A DNA stretch of 64,000 bases from Clitopilus passeckerianus (GCA_944990035.1 CALYLX010000045.1:1-64000), one strand, 5' to 3'. Positions 22,236-33,227 are shown, numbered from the stretch's first letter. Translations and numbers: made by a program. Notes: generated from the sequence alone by a model not told the origin.

Positions 22236-24978
22236 ATGTCCGACGCCTTTGCCGATCTTTGGAACTCTTCTGTTCCCTCCAAACCTTCCCAACCACAAAC
22301 GTTGGGATCTCATACCCCCTCAAATGCGCCAAAACGACAGCAGCCAGACGTCTTTGCACTTCTCTCGTCAACAAGCACTTCTTCAAACCCACCGTCGCGT
22401 CCAGGGACGGGATTTTCGCAACCGCAGAAACCCACATCGTCGACGACCCCGAAACCCGCAGTCACGAATAATTCTGGAGATGCCTTCAGTGGACTGTTCA
22501 CCAGTTCATCATCCTCAGCAAACTCGAATTTAACAATTGCACAACGTGCTGCCGAAGCAGAAAGGCAGAAGCTTGAAGCACTTCGCAAGCATCAGCATGC
22601 GCAACAAGAAGCTAAAGCACAGCGCTCGTCGGCCTGGGATGGGCTCGATACCCTTGTGTCGTCAAGTGGCAGGCCTGCGGCTACGGCAGCGTCTCAATCC
22701 CATGATGATGACTTCGGTTTCGAAGCTTTTGCTCACCCGATACCTGTAAAGCCACATGCTCCTCCACCTAAGGCTAACTCACCATTTGACGACGACGATC
22801 TATTGGGCGATTTTGGTGTAGCCCCGAAACAATCTCGGACTGCAGTACCTGTGCAAAGAACTCGTTCACAAGGCTGGGATTCGCCGCCTCAACAAAAGAG
22901 AGCGGATTCCCCAAGCGATTTTGATTTTGGTGATCGAGAGAACAGGGATTCGTTATTGAACGATTCCTCTGGCGAGGAAGATGATATACTTGGTGTTTTG
23001 AGCAAGCCTGTGGACTCTATACCAAAAAGAAGGACACCCTCTGCTGTAAGTTGGCAGTCAACATTTCTCTTCTCAGCATACTGACATGCGCCTAGGATAC
23101 AAACGCGCACACGACGTCGCCTCCTCCTCGACCAACCCCAGGTCCCCGATCCCAATCTTCCTCCCGGCCTATCTCTCCTCCACCTCATATTATTGGACAA
23201 ATCGTTGAAATGGGTTTCTCCGTGCAACAAGCGCGAGTTGCTCTGGCCTCAACCGATACTGGACTTGATGTCCAGGCAGCGCTAGAAGCGCTGCTCTCCA
23301 ATGGAGCTGCCTCCTCGTCTTCCCGCCGCCAGACACCTCAGCCTCGTACGCAGTCTCCAGACCATCCCTCATCAGGGCAACCACCAAGAAGTGCAACACA
23401 CTTGATGGCTAGCGATCAAGCCAGAAACACACCCTCACCATCTAGCCGCAATGACAACGAGCGTAACCTTCAAGAACAAGCTGATAAAATCATGGCTCAA
23501 GCCAGCGAGATCGGCCTCACCATGTTCACCAAAGCAAGCGCATTCTGGAAGGAAGGAAAGGAACGTGTACAAAAGGCCTACGTGGAACGTGCCACTTCAA
23601 GCGGAACAGCCACGCCTAGCAGTCGTCCAAAATGGATGCAAGAGGCGAGGGATGAAGACGGGTGGGAGGACAACGACAGCCCCATGAAAAGTGCATTTGC
23701 AGACGAACCATCTTCACGACCAGCAGCTGCTCAGGCGAGATCTGCCCCTCCATCCAAGCCTAAACAACCGGAGCAGCCTCCTCAAGAACAAGAAGGACGT
23801 GCTTCCCGTATCGCTAACCTTTTCGGAGATGATGAACCCGCTGCCTACGTTTCACCATACCGTCGAGGAAAGCCGAAAGCGCAGGGGCCTGCACCAGCAG
23901 CTTCCACGTCAACTTCAGCACCAAAACCTCCACCAGTTTTACCTGCACGGCCAGCACCACCCAAGCCTCGACCAAACGTTGTCTCGTGTTCATCATCTGC
24001 CCTCGCTCGTGCAACACAGTACAGGACTCGTGGCTCGGAGCAATTCAAGCTCGGTCAATATGCAGACGCAGCTTCAAGTTATTCATTGGGCATCACCGCT
24101 TTACCCGATGGCCACCTGTCGTTGGTACCACTGTACAACAACCGCGCACTGGCTCGTCTAAAAACTGGCGAATACGCCGGTGCAATTGAAGATGCGACTG
24201 CAGTTATCTCTCTCGTCGGAGAGGGCTACCATCCTGCCCGAGAGGCTAAAGTCGAGAAGGAAGATGAAGGTGCCGGTATCGACCTCGGCGACGGCATAGT
24301 CAAAGCCATGAAACGACGTGCGGAAGCCAACGAGGGCAGGGAACGATGGAAAGACGCTGAGAAGGACTGGGAGGCGCTCTCCAGGTTCGAATTTGCCCCA
24401 GGCGGAATGAAAGGAGAGGCTGTCAAGAACGCAGGCCGTTGTCGTCGCACGATCGCCTCGTTGCAAGAGAAAGCAGCTGCTCCGGCTGCACCCACCCCTG
24501 CTGCCAAACCCAAAGCCGTCCCACCTCGCCCACGACCCGCTGTTCCAGCAAAACCGTCTCAAGCGCTCAAAGACCTGCGTACAGCGAACGAAGCCGCCGA
24601 AGCTGAAGATCAAGAACGACACGAGCTTAAAGACAGTGTGGATGCAAAGCTGACGACGTGGAAGGGCGGAAAAGAAGGGAATATTCGGGCGTTGCTTGGC
24701 AGTGTGGATACAGTGCTTTGGCCTGAGCTTGGGTTCAAGAAGGTTGGGATGGCCGAGTTGGTGACGCCTGCGCAAGTGAAGATCAGGTATACGAGGGTGA
24801 TCGCAAGGTTGCATCCAGATAAGGTAAAGAGTCGTTATTTGATTTTTTTTAAGGTAGCACATATGCTAACATTTTATTGCACCAGTTGACCGCGAATAAT
24901 ACGACGGTGGAGCAGAGGATGATTGCAAACGCTGTTTTTGGTGTGCTCAACGAGGCATGGAACTCGTTCAAGCAGTAG
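22236..24978 (+). CDS. auxilin/Swa2-type protein: UBA, TPR and J domain
   Basis: Auxilin recruits Hsp70 to uncoat clathrin vesicles. Three exons (22236-23045, 23099-24823, 24886-24978) give about 875 residues. The N-terminal 270 residues are disordered and contain clathrin/adaptor-type motifs, including repeated acidic DDF/DDDLLGDF and DPF-like patches (for example DDDFGFEAFAHP). A UBA domain follows (about 302-340: IGQIVEMGFSVQQARVALAS). A Pro/Ala-rich linker leads to three TPR-like repeats (about 570-760: RGSEQFKLGQYADAASSYSL). A C-terminal J domain carries RLHPDK at about 840-845, split exactly after the HPDK Lys by the last intron, and ends FGVLNEAWNSFKQ. The order UBA-TPR-J is that of yeast Swa2/Aux1. 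Confidence 0.9.
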
Positions 24979-25222
24979 ACTACGAATCTGGAATGTCGCA
25001 TCTTTAGACAATATATGGGGACCAGGATAGGGAACGAATGCGTTTATATTGGCAGGGAAGGATGCAAGGAATGGCAATAGCGAGTGGTGTCTAGTCTAAG
25101 TATCGATCATCAGTAGTGGAGGTATCGAAAGCATGCAAGGAGGGGAGGAACAAGAAAAGCGATACAATAAACATATAGTACAGAACGTCCAGAATCCAGC
25201 TGTACGTAGGAGGAAAGAGAAA

Positions 25223-26640
25223 TTATGAAATAGATATGGAGGAAAACCTCCCCTCCATGACCTTCAAAGCATTATCCGCCACGTCTGAGCCCGATGAGGG
25301 TGATGATCGTACCACTTTTGAATGCGTCTTCTTCGAAGGCGACAGCGTGGTTTTGACCGTCGGGGATGTCGGCGTGGGGAGGTGTTTGGAGGTCCTTTTG
25401 GGACTTGATGATGGGGTGATTGGGCTCGGGAGCTGTGTGTTCAACGACGTGGAGACGGTGACATTGGTGTCAAGGCGGGACAGAGATGGTGAGGGTAGAG
25501 GTGGCCGTGAACGATATGCGGTGGCAAATGATTCTAGTTGTGCTTTAAATGCAGACGATGGCTCAAACAGGGGCAATGTGTCTTGGAGAATCGCGAGGAC
25601 CGAGTCAACGGTCGGCGGGGTGCATTTCAAGGAGAGGCTCAGCGAGGTGCTAGATGTTTGCACGAAGGAGGGTGCAGGTGGGAGAGTCAAGAGCGTTGCG
25701 CAGACGGCGAGACATGCTGTTGTCTCAGATGGAGAATAGACCAGCACCTGCGCATCGTGTCCGAACCTACTCCCTCGCTTCGGGGGGTCTTTCGAATCAG
25801 ACATGGCTTTGTTACGGAGACCCATAACGCCGCGAATAAAAGTAGTCGCTTGGAGTAAAACCTCGAATGAAGGTTTGCTGTCTTGCAGCTCTATATGCAG
25901 ATGCGACAATCCGGACTGGTTGAGAACGGCAAGCTTGCTGTCTGAAGACTGGCAGATGGACAAGATATGTGTCGTGCCTGAATCTGAGAGCAGACAGTCG
26001 GCTTGCAGTTGGTCCTTGGGAAAGTCGTTGGAGAGCAAAATCTGCCCGGGGACTATCTCTGTGGTGTCATTGAGGTAGTCGATGTATTGCCTTGCTGTGC
26101 GTCTGAAGGAGCGCTTCCAGGTGCAATAGATGGGGTTGTTGGGTGACGGCGAGTAGGAACATTGGGCAAAGACATCCAGCTGGACGAGGAATGAGTAGTT
26201 GGGGTGTATAATTGGGCGGCGTTGCTTGATAAAGACTAGCGCAGACTGGCGAGTCATATTGCATGCTTTCATGACTGAGATAAAGTTAGTAAAAGGAACT
26301 GACACAATAGGGGATTGAACTGACGGTAAGCAGCTACGACGGTCGCACTTCGAGAGATACCCATGACGCAGTGGACAAGAACGGCGCCTCCTTTGTCGAT
26401 TGCAGACTGGATGAACGCACAAGCAGAAGGCAGGTTGATGAGGATATCGTCATATTCAGTGTCGTTGACGGGGATAGTGAGGTGGAAGTCGTTGTCTGAG
26501 GACGAATAGTCGGGGCAGATTGAAAGAACGTGAGTTATTCCCAGCTGTGACCTTGTTTCTACTGAGCGAGCAGCAGAGAGATTTGAAAGGTAAAGCTGGG
26601 CTGGGATGATTTCGTCGATGCTCTGGGGTATAACCTTCAT
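25223..26640 (-). CDS. dual-specificity phosphatase with second, degenerate phosphatase domain
   Basis: The first exon begins MKVIPQSIDEIIPAQLYLSN. It carries the general-acid region PVNDTEYDDI (about residues 57-66) and the P-loop VHCVMGISRSAT with nucleophile Cys91, so this domain should be active. An intron (about 26271-26330) leads into LMKACNMTRQSALVFIKQRR. From about residue 160 a second domain repeats the layout: EIVPGQILLSNDFPKDQLQA parallels the first start, then TTHILSICQ, and finally QVLVYSPSETTACLAV where HCxxGxxRS should be. The nucleophile Cys and the Arg are missing, so this is a pseudophosphatase. A Ser/Thr/Pro-rich C-terminal tail with TPSSSPKRTS and TSPTVKTTLSPSKK may be a proline-directed kinase target. 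It is divergent from the LAMTOR1-like gene. Confidence 0.85.
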
Positions 26641-26779
26641 GGTTAATGCAGACTCTTTCGCTGCAAGTCTGCTGTTTTATAAAAGATGTTCCCAATTTAA
26701 CCGATCATGATCAACTCCACCGTGCCGTAGATCCCGTGTGGTGACGCTCCGCTTACATAACCGTCTTCCCTTTTTCTCA
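26641..26779. promoter_or_regulatory. compact divergent promoter with TATA-like site
   Basis: Only 139 nt separate two divergent ATGs. On the minus strand TTTATAAAAC (26674-26683) is a TATA-like site about 35 nt upstream of the phosphatase ATG. This is close, so that gene may have a very short 5' leader. Confidence 0.35.
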
Positions 26780-27675
26780 ATGGCCATGTTCAGAAATTTC
26801 TTAAAAATCTGTTGCTGCCGGGGAACCGAAGAAGACGAAGAAAACCAGCAGCAAAGAAATAGAATCAATGAAACAACACGGCTTATACCAGACACTCTTT
26901 CGCCTTCATTATCAACGTATTCGTGAGTCGAGTCATAACACGTTGGCTAAGACAAAGCTAATAACGTGCACGCCAGATCTAATTCAGCTTTAATAAATCA
27001 ACACCGTATTCGCGAAAGACTGGGGACCATAGTTCGAGCGAAAGAAAGGTATCCACACCCTCAATCTCAAGCCGAATACAATGTAACACCACCCTTATTT
27101 CTAGAAAAATGGTCAATGTTATTTCTCAAATTCCTTTCAATTTGCACAAGCCGCCAACACGTTTTCTCCACCACCATTCGCGCTCCCGGTCTTTCTCAGA
27201 AAGCGTCTCCTCAGAGAATCTCCCCCATCACCATGACCCATACACCCGCCAACGTTCATACACCCACGCTACGCCCCCTCCGACTTCCCGCTTCTATTCT
27301 GATCCAAATCCCCATACCCTATCCACTTTTGCACCACCATTAAGCTACATAGAAGACGTTGAACACGAAGACACCGGAGGCCCAAAGACCGTCTTTGGCA
27401 CCCACATCGTCTTACCTACCCACACCCACGACCCCGCCGATCCCCACCGAGGCTTCCCAGTTCGTCGTGGCCGGAGTATAAATTCCCGTTATCATCGTAC
27501 CACCGATGCTCAATTGCCTAATATACCTGATATGCCTACTTCGGACTATCGGTCCGACGACGAGGACGACGAAGATGGCTTGGAGCACGACTCAGACCTT
27601 CGGACTCCAACTCAGCATAAGGATATCCTCAACCTTAAAGATTCAGGTGCTATCACTTTCAGCTGGGGTGATTAG
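26780..27675 (+). CDS. LAMTOR1/Ego1-like lipid-anchored protein
   Basis: LAMTOR1 (p18; Ego1 in yeast) anchors the Ragulator/EGO complex on vacuole or lysosome membranes for TORC1 signalling. Exons 26780-26922, 26977-27048 and 27105-27675 give about 261 residues. The N-terminus, MFRNFLKICCCRG, has a cysteine triplet suited to palmitoylation. Acidic NETTRLIPDT follows, then the helical block INQHRIRERLGTIVRAKERK and MVNVISQIPFNL, which match the LAMTOR1 consensus for a helix followed by a 'MVNV/NIIDV' segment. The remainder is disordered, His/Pro/Ser-rich and acidic, ending AITFSWGD. The assignment rests on the N-terminal third. No Met-Gly myristoylation site is present at this start, so anchoring would rely on palmitate. 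Confidence 0.6.
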
Positions 27676-28044
27676 CCGACTCGGGTCGCGTGCTCCTCCA
27701 TGCTGCCCCACGCTGCCGTTATCTACTCCACCCATCGTGCTCTTTTTCTTTTATCGGGCTATAGAAGGTTCCATCACGCATAGTTTTCCCGCATTGCTGT
27801 CCTGTACCATATCATTGTAACACCACGTGCATGTTCTACATTCCATATAATTCATCATGTTGCCAACCTCGGACAAAGTTTGCCTTGATGAGAATGAGCG
27901 CCGCGTTATTATGCACAACGCCATCTGCGCTCACAATCCAGGATTTAAATAACAAATAATGTTATATTTCGAACAAGGAGTGTAATTGGGAAAATGAGTG
28001 TAAGGTTATGTGTTCAACTTCAATGACCGCAACGTCGCCCCGCC
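27676..28044. other. convergent intergenic region
   Basis: This lies between the 3' ends of a plus-strand and a minus-strand gene. It holds AT-rich 3'-untranslated sequence and no supported gene. Confidence 0.5.
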
Positions 28045-29136
28045 TTAAACGGTGGTGGGCAAGGTGCTGGGGGCAGCTGCACGAAACAAGATCAGTCAGG
28101 GTGACAAAGTCAGGTCAAAGTCTAATGTAAACTAACCAGAGGTGCTGTAGGTGGGAACGACTGTGAAGAATGGCATCAGTCAAAATGTCAAAAGTCGAAT
28201 CAAACGGTGAACATACCAGAGGTGCTTGGGCTTCCACTGGTACTGTAGGTGGGGACGGCTGTGAGGAATGGCATCAGTCAAAATGTCAAAAGTCGAATCA
28301 GACGGTGAACGTACCAGAGGTGGTTGGGCCTTCACTGGTACTGTAGGTGGGAACGACAACCGAGGCGCTGGTAGAAGGTGAAGAAGAAGTGGTAGGAGTC
28401 ACGGAGACGCTACTCGAAGTGACCTGAAATGGTGCAGAATGAGTGTCGAAGGTCAAAAATAGAGGATGAGTAGAACTGACGGTGGGAGTGGGGTAGGAAG
28501 AGTAGTGGAGCCAGTCATTGAAGCTGAAAGTCAAGAACGTTAGTACAAAGATCCACGCGTGTCAATTGCCAACCTACTTGGTGTAAGGGATGGTGTTGCC
28601 AGTAGCAGTCCAGCCTGCAATGCTGAACCACCAAGAGATGACTGTGTTGGGAGAGGTGGGGAATGAGCCCGACCCGATGGCAGTCAAAGTGCTGTAGTAA
28701 AAGTCGATATAGTTCTGCTGGGTGATGGGGCATCCACCAGCAGCATAAGCACAGTCGCCAACAATGCTAGCGTAGACCTGCAATTTCTGTCAGTCATCTG
28801 CTCGGATGAGAATATTTTTTGGAAACATACGGTATAATCGAGGCTGGCCTGTTCCGGGTTGGTAACAGCAGTGTTAAGTTGGCAGGCGACGCTAGTCTCG
28901 AGATTTCCAACGCCGAAGCAGGTAGCAGCAGCGACACAGGCCTTGCTTCCCCACAAGTTGCTCTTGTTGGCGGTAGTTGCACCAACAACGCAGGCAGAGG
29001 CGAGGCTGTAGCAAGAGGCCTCGATTCCGGCGGGGAGGCAGGAAGCGGCCAGAGTCCCGCGGGCTTGAATAGGACCTGCGAGTGCTGTAGAAGCAGCAGC
29101 GAGGGCGGTGAAAAGGAGTGACGAGCGGAAGAGCAT
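28045..29136 (-). CDS. secreted Cys-rich protein with Ser/Thr tail, duplicated mini-exons (copy 1)
   Basis: The ATG at 29136 gives a clear signal peptide (MLFRSSLLFTALAAASTALA, cleaved near AGPIQA). The core has regularly spaced cysteines: LPAGIEASCYSLASACVVG, KACVAAATCFGVGNLETSVA, VYASIVGDCAYAAGGCPITQ, then QNYIDFYYSTLTAIGS and a Trp-rich VISWWFSIAGWTATGNTIPY. FNDWLHYSS follows. The C-terminus is a Ser/Thr/Val-Pro repeat region suited to O-mannosylation. Its last four exons repeat VPTYSTS: two carry a near-identical 56-nt intron between them, and the end is APSTLPTTV at 28045. No GPI hydrophobic tail is seen, so it is probably released or wall-bound. I know this architecture only from uncharacterised basidiomycete proteins. 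The next upstream gene is a paralogue. Confidence 0.78.
28137..28314 (-). repeat. tandem exon-intron duplication
   Basis: Intron 28259-28314 and intron 28161-28216 are both 56 nt and differ at only about three positions. The exon between them (28217-28258, 42 nt) and the next one (28137-28160, 24 nt) both encode versions of VPTYSTS, and both are flanked by phase-1 introns, so each adds whole codons. The repeat unit is about 98 nt. The last copy has lost 18 nt (TSGSPS-like codons). Confidence 0.88.
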
Positions 29137-29214
29137 AATGTCTAAAGAGTGGACTGGACTAGGGCAACAACGAAAGATGATAATGGTGAGATTAAATTAT
29201 CTGGTATCCACATT

Positions 29215-29220
29215 CTTATA
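29215..29220 (-). promoter_or_regulatory. TATA box of secreted-protein gene copy 1
   Basis: On the minus strand TATAAG stands about 80 nt upstream of the ATG at 29136. The paralogue has a TATA box at a similar distance, consistent with duplication of the promoter along with the gene. Confidence 0.4.
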
Positions 29221-29828
29221 GCTCCCAAATACACGGTCATAACCCCCCGAAAGACAAGCGTTTTTCCCGCACAGAGTCAGTAGGGCTCAGCCAATATGGA
29301 TGAGAATCAGTGCAACCACGCTCCTTGGCGAGTAAGATCAAGGTAAGTCAGCGATCGACTTGACGACCACCAGATGATCTCAACGCAGGAATAGCACAGC
29401 GTTTCAATATCACGGCGAGAATCCCCCTGGGCGCAAGCCTGCCATGCAGAATCTGACATGCCGATTTCGAATATTTGCCGTGTTTCCCATGGTGGGAAGG
29501 CGCTGGGCCGAACCAGGGTGTATACACATACTATAGCCATAAGTTGAGTGGGAGCCTCAGGCCGATCGCCGGAGGAGTTGCGCGCATAAGATAGGCAAAC
29601 GGTCACAGACCTATGGTGGCGGTTCTAAGCAAAGAACTCCGGAAATATCCGGGAGTAGTGGAAGTGACATGTCGACCTTGATCAAGAAAATCAGGATTAT
29701 ATTAGTCTATAAAACTAGTTCAAAAGTCCATCATAGCCGATACTTTAAACGAGCGCGATAGATAAACGAGTGGAAGGGTATAGTCTCAGGTAAGGCTACC
29801 AGATTGTCCATAAAACACCAGAGAACGT

Positions 29829-30937
29829 TTAGGCGACAGTGGTGGGCACAACTAGACAAATGATCGTGAGACGATGTCGGAATGAGTCAAGACTTCAAAA
29901 TACTCACCAGCAGAGCTAGAAGCGGCGGCAGTGGTAGTGCCAGCTGGTTGGGTTGGGGAGGACACGGAGGCACTGACGGTAGAAATGGAAGATGACGTGA
30001 TGGTGGTAGGGATAACGGTGGCAGACGAAGAGGTGATGGTGGGTGAGACAGTAGAAGTGACACCACCCTTCATTGAGAGTTAGCAAGTTATGGTCAATGT
30101 GGTCGCATGAGGACTTACGGAGGGGTAGCTGGAATAGTGGAGCCAGTCATTGAAGCTGTTCGATTAAAGGTTAGAATATTGCAGAAGTAACGGTCAAGTG
30201 TTGGCGTACTTGACGTAGGGGATCGTATTGCCAGTGGCGGTCCAAGAAGCAATAGCATCCCACCAGCCAATGACCGTGGCAGAGCTAATCAGGGCTTGTT
30301 TCAGTAACATCGTTTGGGCGAGGAATCTTCCAAATACCTCGGGAAAGCGCTAGAGTTGAGCTTGGTCAAAGTGCCATAGTAGAAATCAATGTAGTTTTGT
30401 TGGGTGATGGGGCTGACACGTAGAGAAATTAGTTGAAGCGAAGAAACATGCATGTTTTTACAAGCATACCATCCGTTAGGATCCCAAGCGCAGTCTCCGA
30501 CAATACCAGCGTAGATGTTATAATCAAGGCTGATCTGAGCCTGGTTAGTGACAGGGGCACCGACTTGGCAAGATACTTTGTCCGTGAGGTTGCCAACCTG
30601 GAAATTATTCAGTTCGAGGCATGAATGGAGCTGGGGGAGGGGATGCTTACACCATAGCAAGTGGCGGCAGCAACGCAAGCCTGCTGGTGCCAGAGTCTGA
30701 AATACGTCACGGTAAGGGCAGCTCGAATACAAGGAAGTACCAAACTTACTGGGTCTCAGCGCCATTGCCGTCACCGATAAAAAACAAGCAGGCTGAAACA
30801 GTGTTGGCACATGATTCTTCAATTCCTGTTGGCAGACACTCTGGCTTGACAGCACGAGCAGTCAGAGTTGAAGCGATAGGGGAAGCATAAGCCACAGAGG
30901 CAGCGACGAGAGAAGCAACGAAGGAGCGAGCGAGCAT
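29829..30937 (-). CDS. secreted Cys-rich protein with Ser/Thr tail (copy 2)
   Basis: The ATG at 30937 opens a signal peptide (MLARSFVASLVAASVAYASP), chosen over an upstream in-frame codon because of it. The core follows copy 1 closely: CLPTGIEESCANTVSACLFF, ACVAAATCYGV, VGNLTDKVSCQVGAPVTNQA, IYAGIVGDCAWDPNGW, then CPITQQNYIDFYYGTLTKLN, SATVIGWWDAIASWTATGNT and FNDWLHYSSYP. Most exon borders coincide with copy 1. The tail is Ser/Thr/Val-rich (STVSPTITSSSATVIPTT) and ends after one intron with VVPTTVA at 29829. It lacks the duplicated mini-exons, which therefore arose after the gene duplication or were lost here. The two genes are about 690 nt apart. Confidence 0.76.
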
Positions 30938-31022
30938 GTTTGATTTCGTATTAAGGCGGAGCAACTATCAATGGAAAGGCAGTTGAAGGAGATGATGGCA
31001 CTCCAAGACCGCGACGTCTTCT

Positions 31023-31028
31023 TTTATA
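31023..31028 (-). promoter_or_regulatory. TATA box of secreted-protein gene copy 2
   Basis: TCTATAAAAG on the minus strand lies about 88 nt upstream of the ATG at 30937. It is a canonical TATA box and matches the position of the one in copy 1. Confidence 0.45.
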
Positions 31029-31700
31029 GATCGAGCCTTGCGGCATGCCCGTTATATCTAGCAGCATGGTGATGCAGGAAAGTGGAGACGAGGCGGGTTT
31101 GCTATGCCGAAGCATTCAAACGTTAAGTTTTGAAACTTCCCGCAGCCGGCGTAAGTGAGATGCTATGCACATAAGCAGAGGTAGCCGGTTGTCCATCCAC
31201 TGGCGGGATGACGGTGACGGAAGTCGTGAGAATCATTTCGTGAGGGAAAATGAAGTTTATGTTAACATTCCAGTGGCTACGGAGTGGATCTGGAGTCTGG
31301 AGTGGACCCAAATCGCAAACCTTCAACCGCCGATATGCCATGAGTCGATGAATATACGTTGGCTCATACTTAAGCGTAATGGACTCGCCTTCAATTGCAA
31401 GTGTATCTCATGCCTAGATTGCCTTGGTCGTCCAGATGGGAGGTAGCTAGGTAGATCCTTCACTATCCACATGGAGAGGCTGTAGGACTTGGTCGAAATC
31501 ATCGCAACCTCCCCAGAATGAGCATGGTGATGTGGAGCGTTTCCATGATCGCAATGCTACACCAAGCGTTTACAATCTAATTTGAGGACCATAGCAGGGC
31601 GTTAGGAAGCGATGCAAGAGAATGCGGCCACTTCCGACCGACGAATTCCTGAACCATTCGATGATGACACGACCCTGAAGTGACTTGAAGGTCACAAGCC
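31029..31700. other. intergenic, no supported gene
   Basis: A 72-codon minus-strand frame at 31123-31341 (ending PVDGQPATSAYVHSISLTPA, then AGSFKT) has mild coding character but no start context, family or partner exons. The rest is the divergent upstream region of the genes on either side. Confidence 0.4.
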
Positions 31701-32973
31701 ATGGATACGAACACGACGACCATGTCGAAAAGGAAGAAGGACGAGAGCGATGATCAAGCTGGGGCGCAAAAGAAGGCAAAGACGGAGACAGGATCGGAGC
31801 CTGACGTTGCAGTATCAGCTTTCAAGGCGTTACTCGACTTTTCATGCCTGGACTCCAAGACAGAAATTTTGGAACGGTTCGAGCAGGTTGCTGCAGCGCT
31901 CCTTCACCAATTTCATATTGTCGTAAAGAATGGAGACACAACGACACGTTTCGAGATTCTCGAGCTCGAATTTTACTTGCAGAAGGAAGAATGCCATGAA
32001 GATCCATTCACTCATGGGAGTGAAGAACAAAAGATCAGTGGCAAATGGTGCGTGGCTTTGGTAACTTACCGACCGACCTCAACAGTTGACGTTTTCCCCA
32101 AGGTACTTTCATCGAGCACCGCGACGCTCCGCAGATTCGTCTCGAAGTGCAACGAGTTTGACTGGCTATCGCGGAGGAACACGAAAGGGGCTCGACTTGA
32201 CCATCGGCAGACTTGAAGTCCCAGCTGCCAAACCGACCTCCAGCCCTTATTTTTCGAATGCCACTGAAGGCCAGGATGGCGCAGCCGAACCCCCAACAAC
32301 GGATGCCCAGCAACCTGTTGAAACCTCGAGTCTTCTCCGTGGAGGAGCCTTGTTGAGGTCAATTCGACGGGTCTCTGACCAGAAAATCGTATCTGGACCG
32401 TCCCTTCTCGTGGACCAAATCTTGCAACTAAGCAAAGCCAGCAGCATTGCTGAACTTGTGGAACAAAAGTGGTCTAGAGAGACGTCCGCATTCGATAGCT
32501 CCCCTACCGTTACGCTATTCCTGGAAGCCAGACCACCTCCAAGCTCCTCAAGGAAACCACCCGTCATCTACCGTTCGCCACGAATTGGGCTCGACTTATC
32601 CCATCCCGGTACTACTCCTACTACAACACACCCAAGGGTAGAGTTTCTATCTCGGCCATACCGCTACTTTGTACATCCGGAGCTGCTGGTGGCCAACGGA
32701 CGATCACAAACCTTTTTGGGAATCCTGTACTTTTGCCTCGATGCGGGTCATACTCTCGGAAGTACCAAGCTTCGAGCAGAGTTGTCGAGGATCACCGGTA
32801 TCAAGGAGCTAACCGTGGATAAATACCTAGCTGATTACAGAGAAGGTGTGCGCGCAGGCCGTCTCACACAATTCGTTGGGCCCAAAGGCAAAGGGGTATC
32901 AAGCTCTCCTGGGCCCTATCTCATGATGATGGGGACTCTGGACAACCTGAAGGACAGTGAGGCCAGTCAGTAG
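31701..32973 (+). CDS. conserved protein of unknown function with WYFHRAPRRS core
   Basis: Two exons (31701-32047, 32103-32973) give 405 residues. The 55-nt intron uses the acceptor CCCCAAG and joins GKW to YFHRAPRRSADSSRSATS. The N-terminus is a basic, nuclear-type segment (MSKRKKDESDDQAGAQKKAK). The core reads FEILELEFYLQKEECHEDPF, then THGSEEQ, then the WYFHR block, GYRGGTRKGLDLTIG and RGGALLRSIRR. The C-terminal part includes PYRYFVHPELLVANGRSQTF. The spacing of glutamate, H-x-DPF-H and 'GG-x-L-L-R' loosely recalls proteins annotated as 3-methyladenine-DNA-glycosylase-like. I cannot confirm that, and the catalytic role is unproven. It is clearly a conserved, full-length gene. Confidence 0.75.
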
Positions 32974-33227
32974 AGAACATTAGCCAGATGCAGGATACCG
33001 AAAAAATAGTTTCATTCCCCTGCAAAGATCTAGTCCTTTACATATATTCCACATAATGATACCAATTGTATATCCATCGTGATTATGCCAATATGATCAA
33101 TAACTAAATCCTACGAGTACCAGCAATCATCCTGACGGGTATCAAATGCCTTCCATCCTAATGAACACCAGCCGGAAGGTATAACGCTGTATCCTTCTGA
33201 TTCTAACCGGCACGAAATCTCTCCCTG
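32974..33227. other. convergent intergenic region
   Basis: AT-rich 3'-untranslated sequence between two convergent genes. No other feature is seen. Confidence 0.4.

Noticed and set aside
24158..24862. 234-codon minus-strand open frame
   Set aside because: It is antisense to the auxilin TPR/J exon, whose Ala/Pro-rich codons leave the opposite strand open.
32048..32085. Intron acceptor CTCAACAG at about 32085 for the WYFHR gene
   Set aside because: The later acceptor CCCCAAG at 32102 restores the conserved W-Y-F-H-R junction and the frame.
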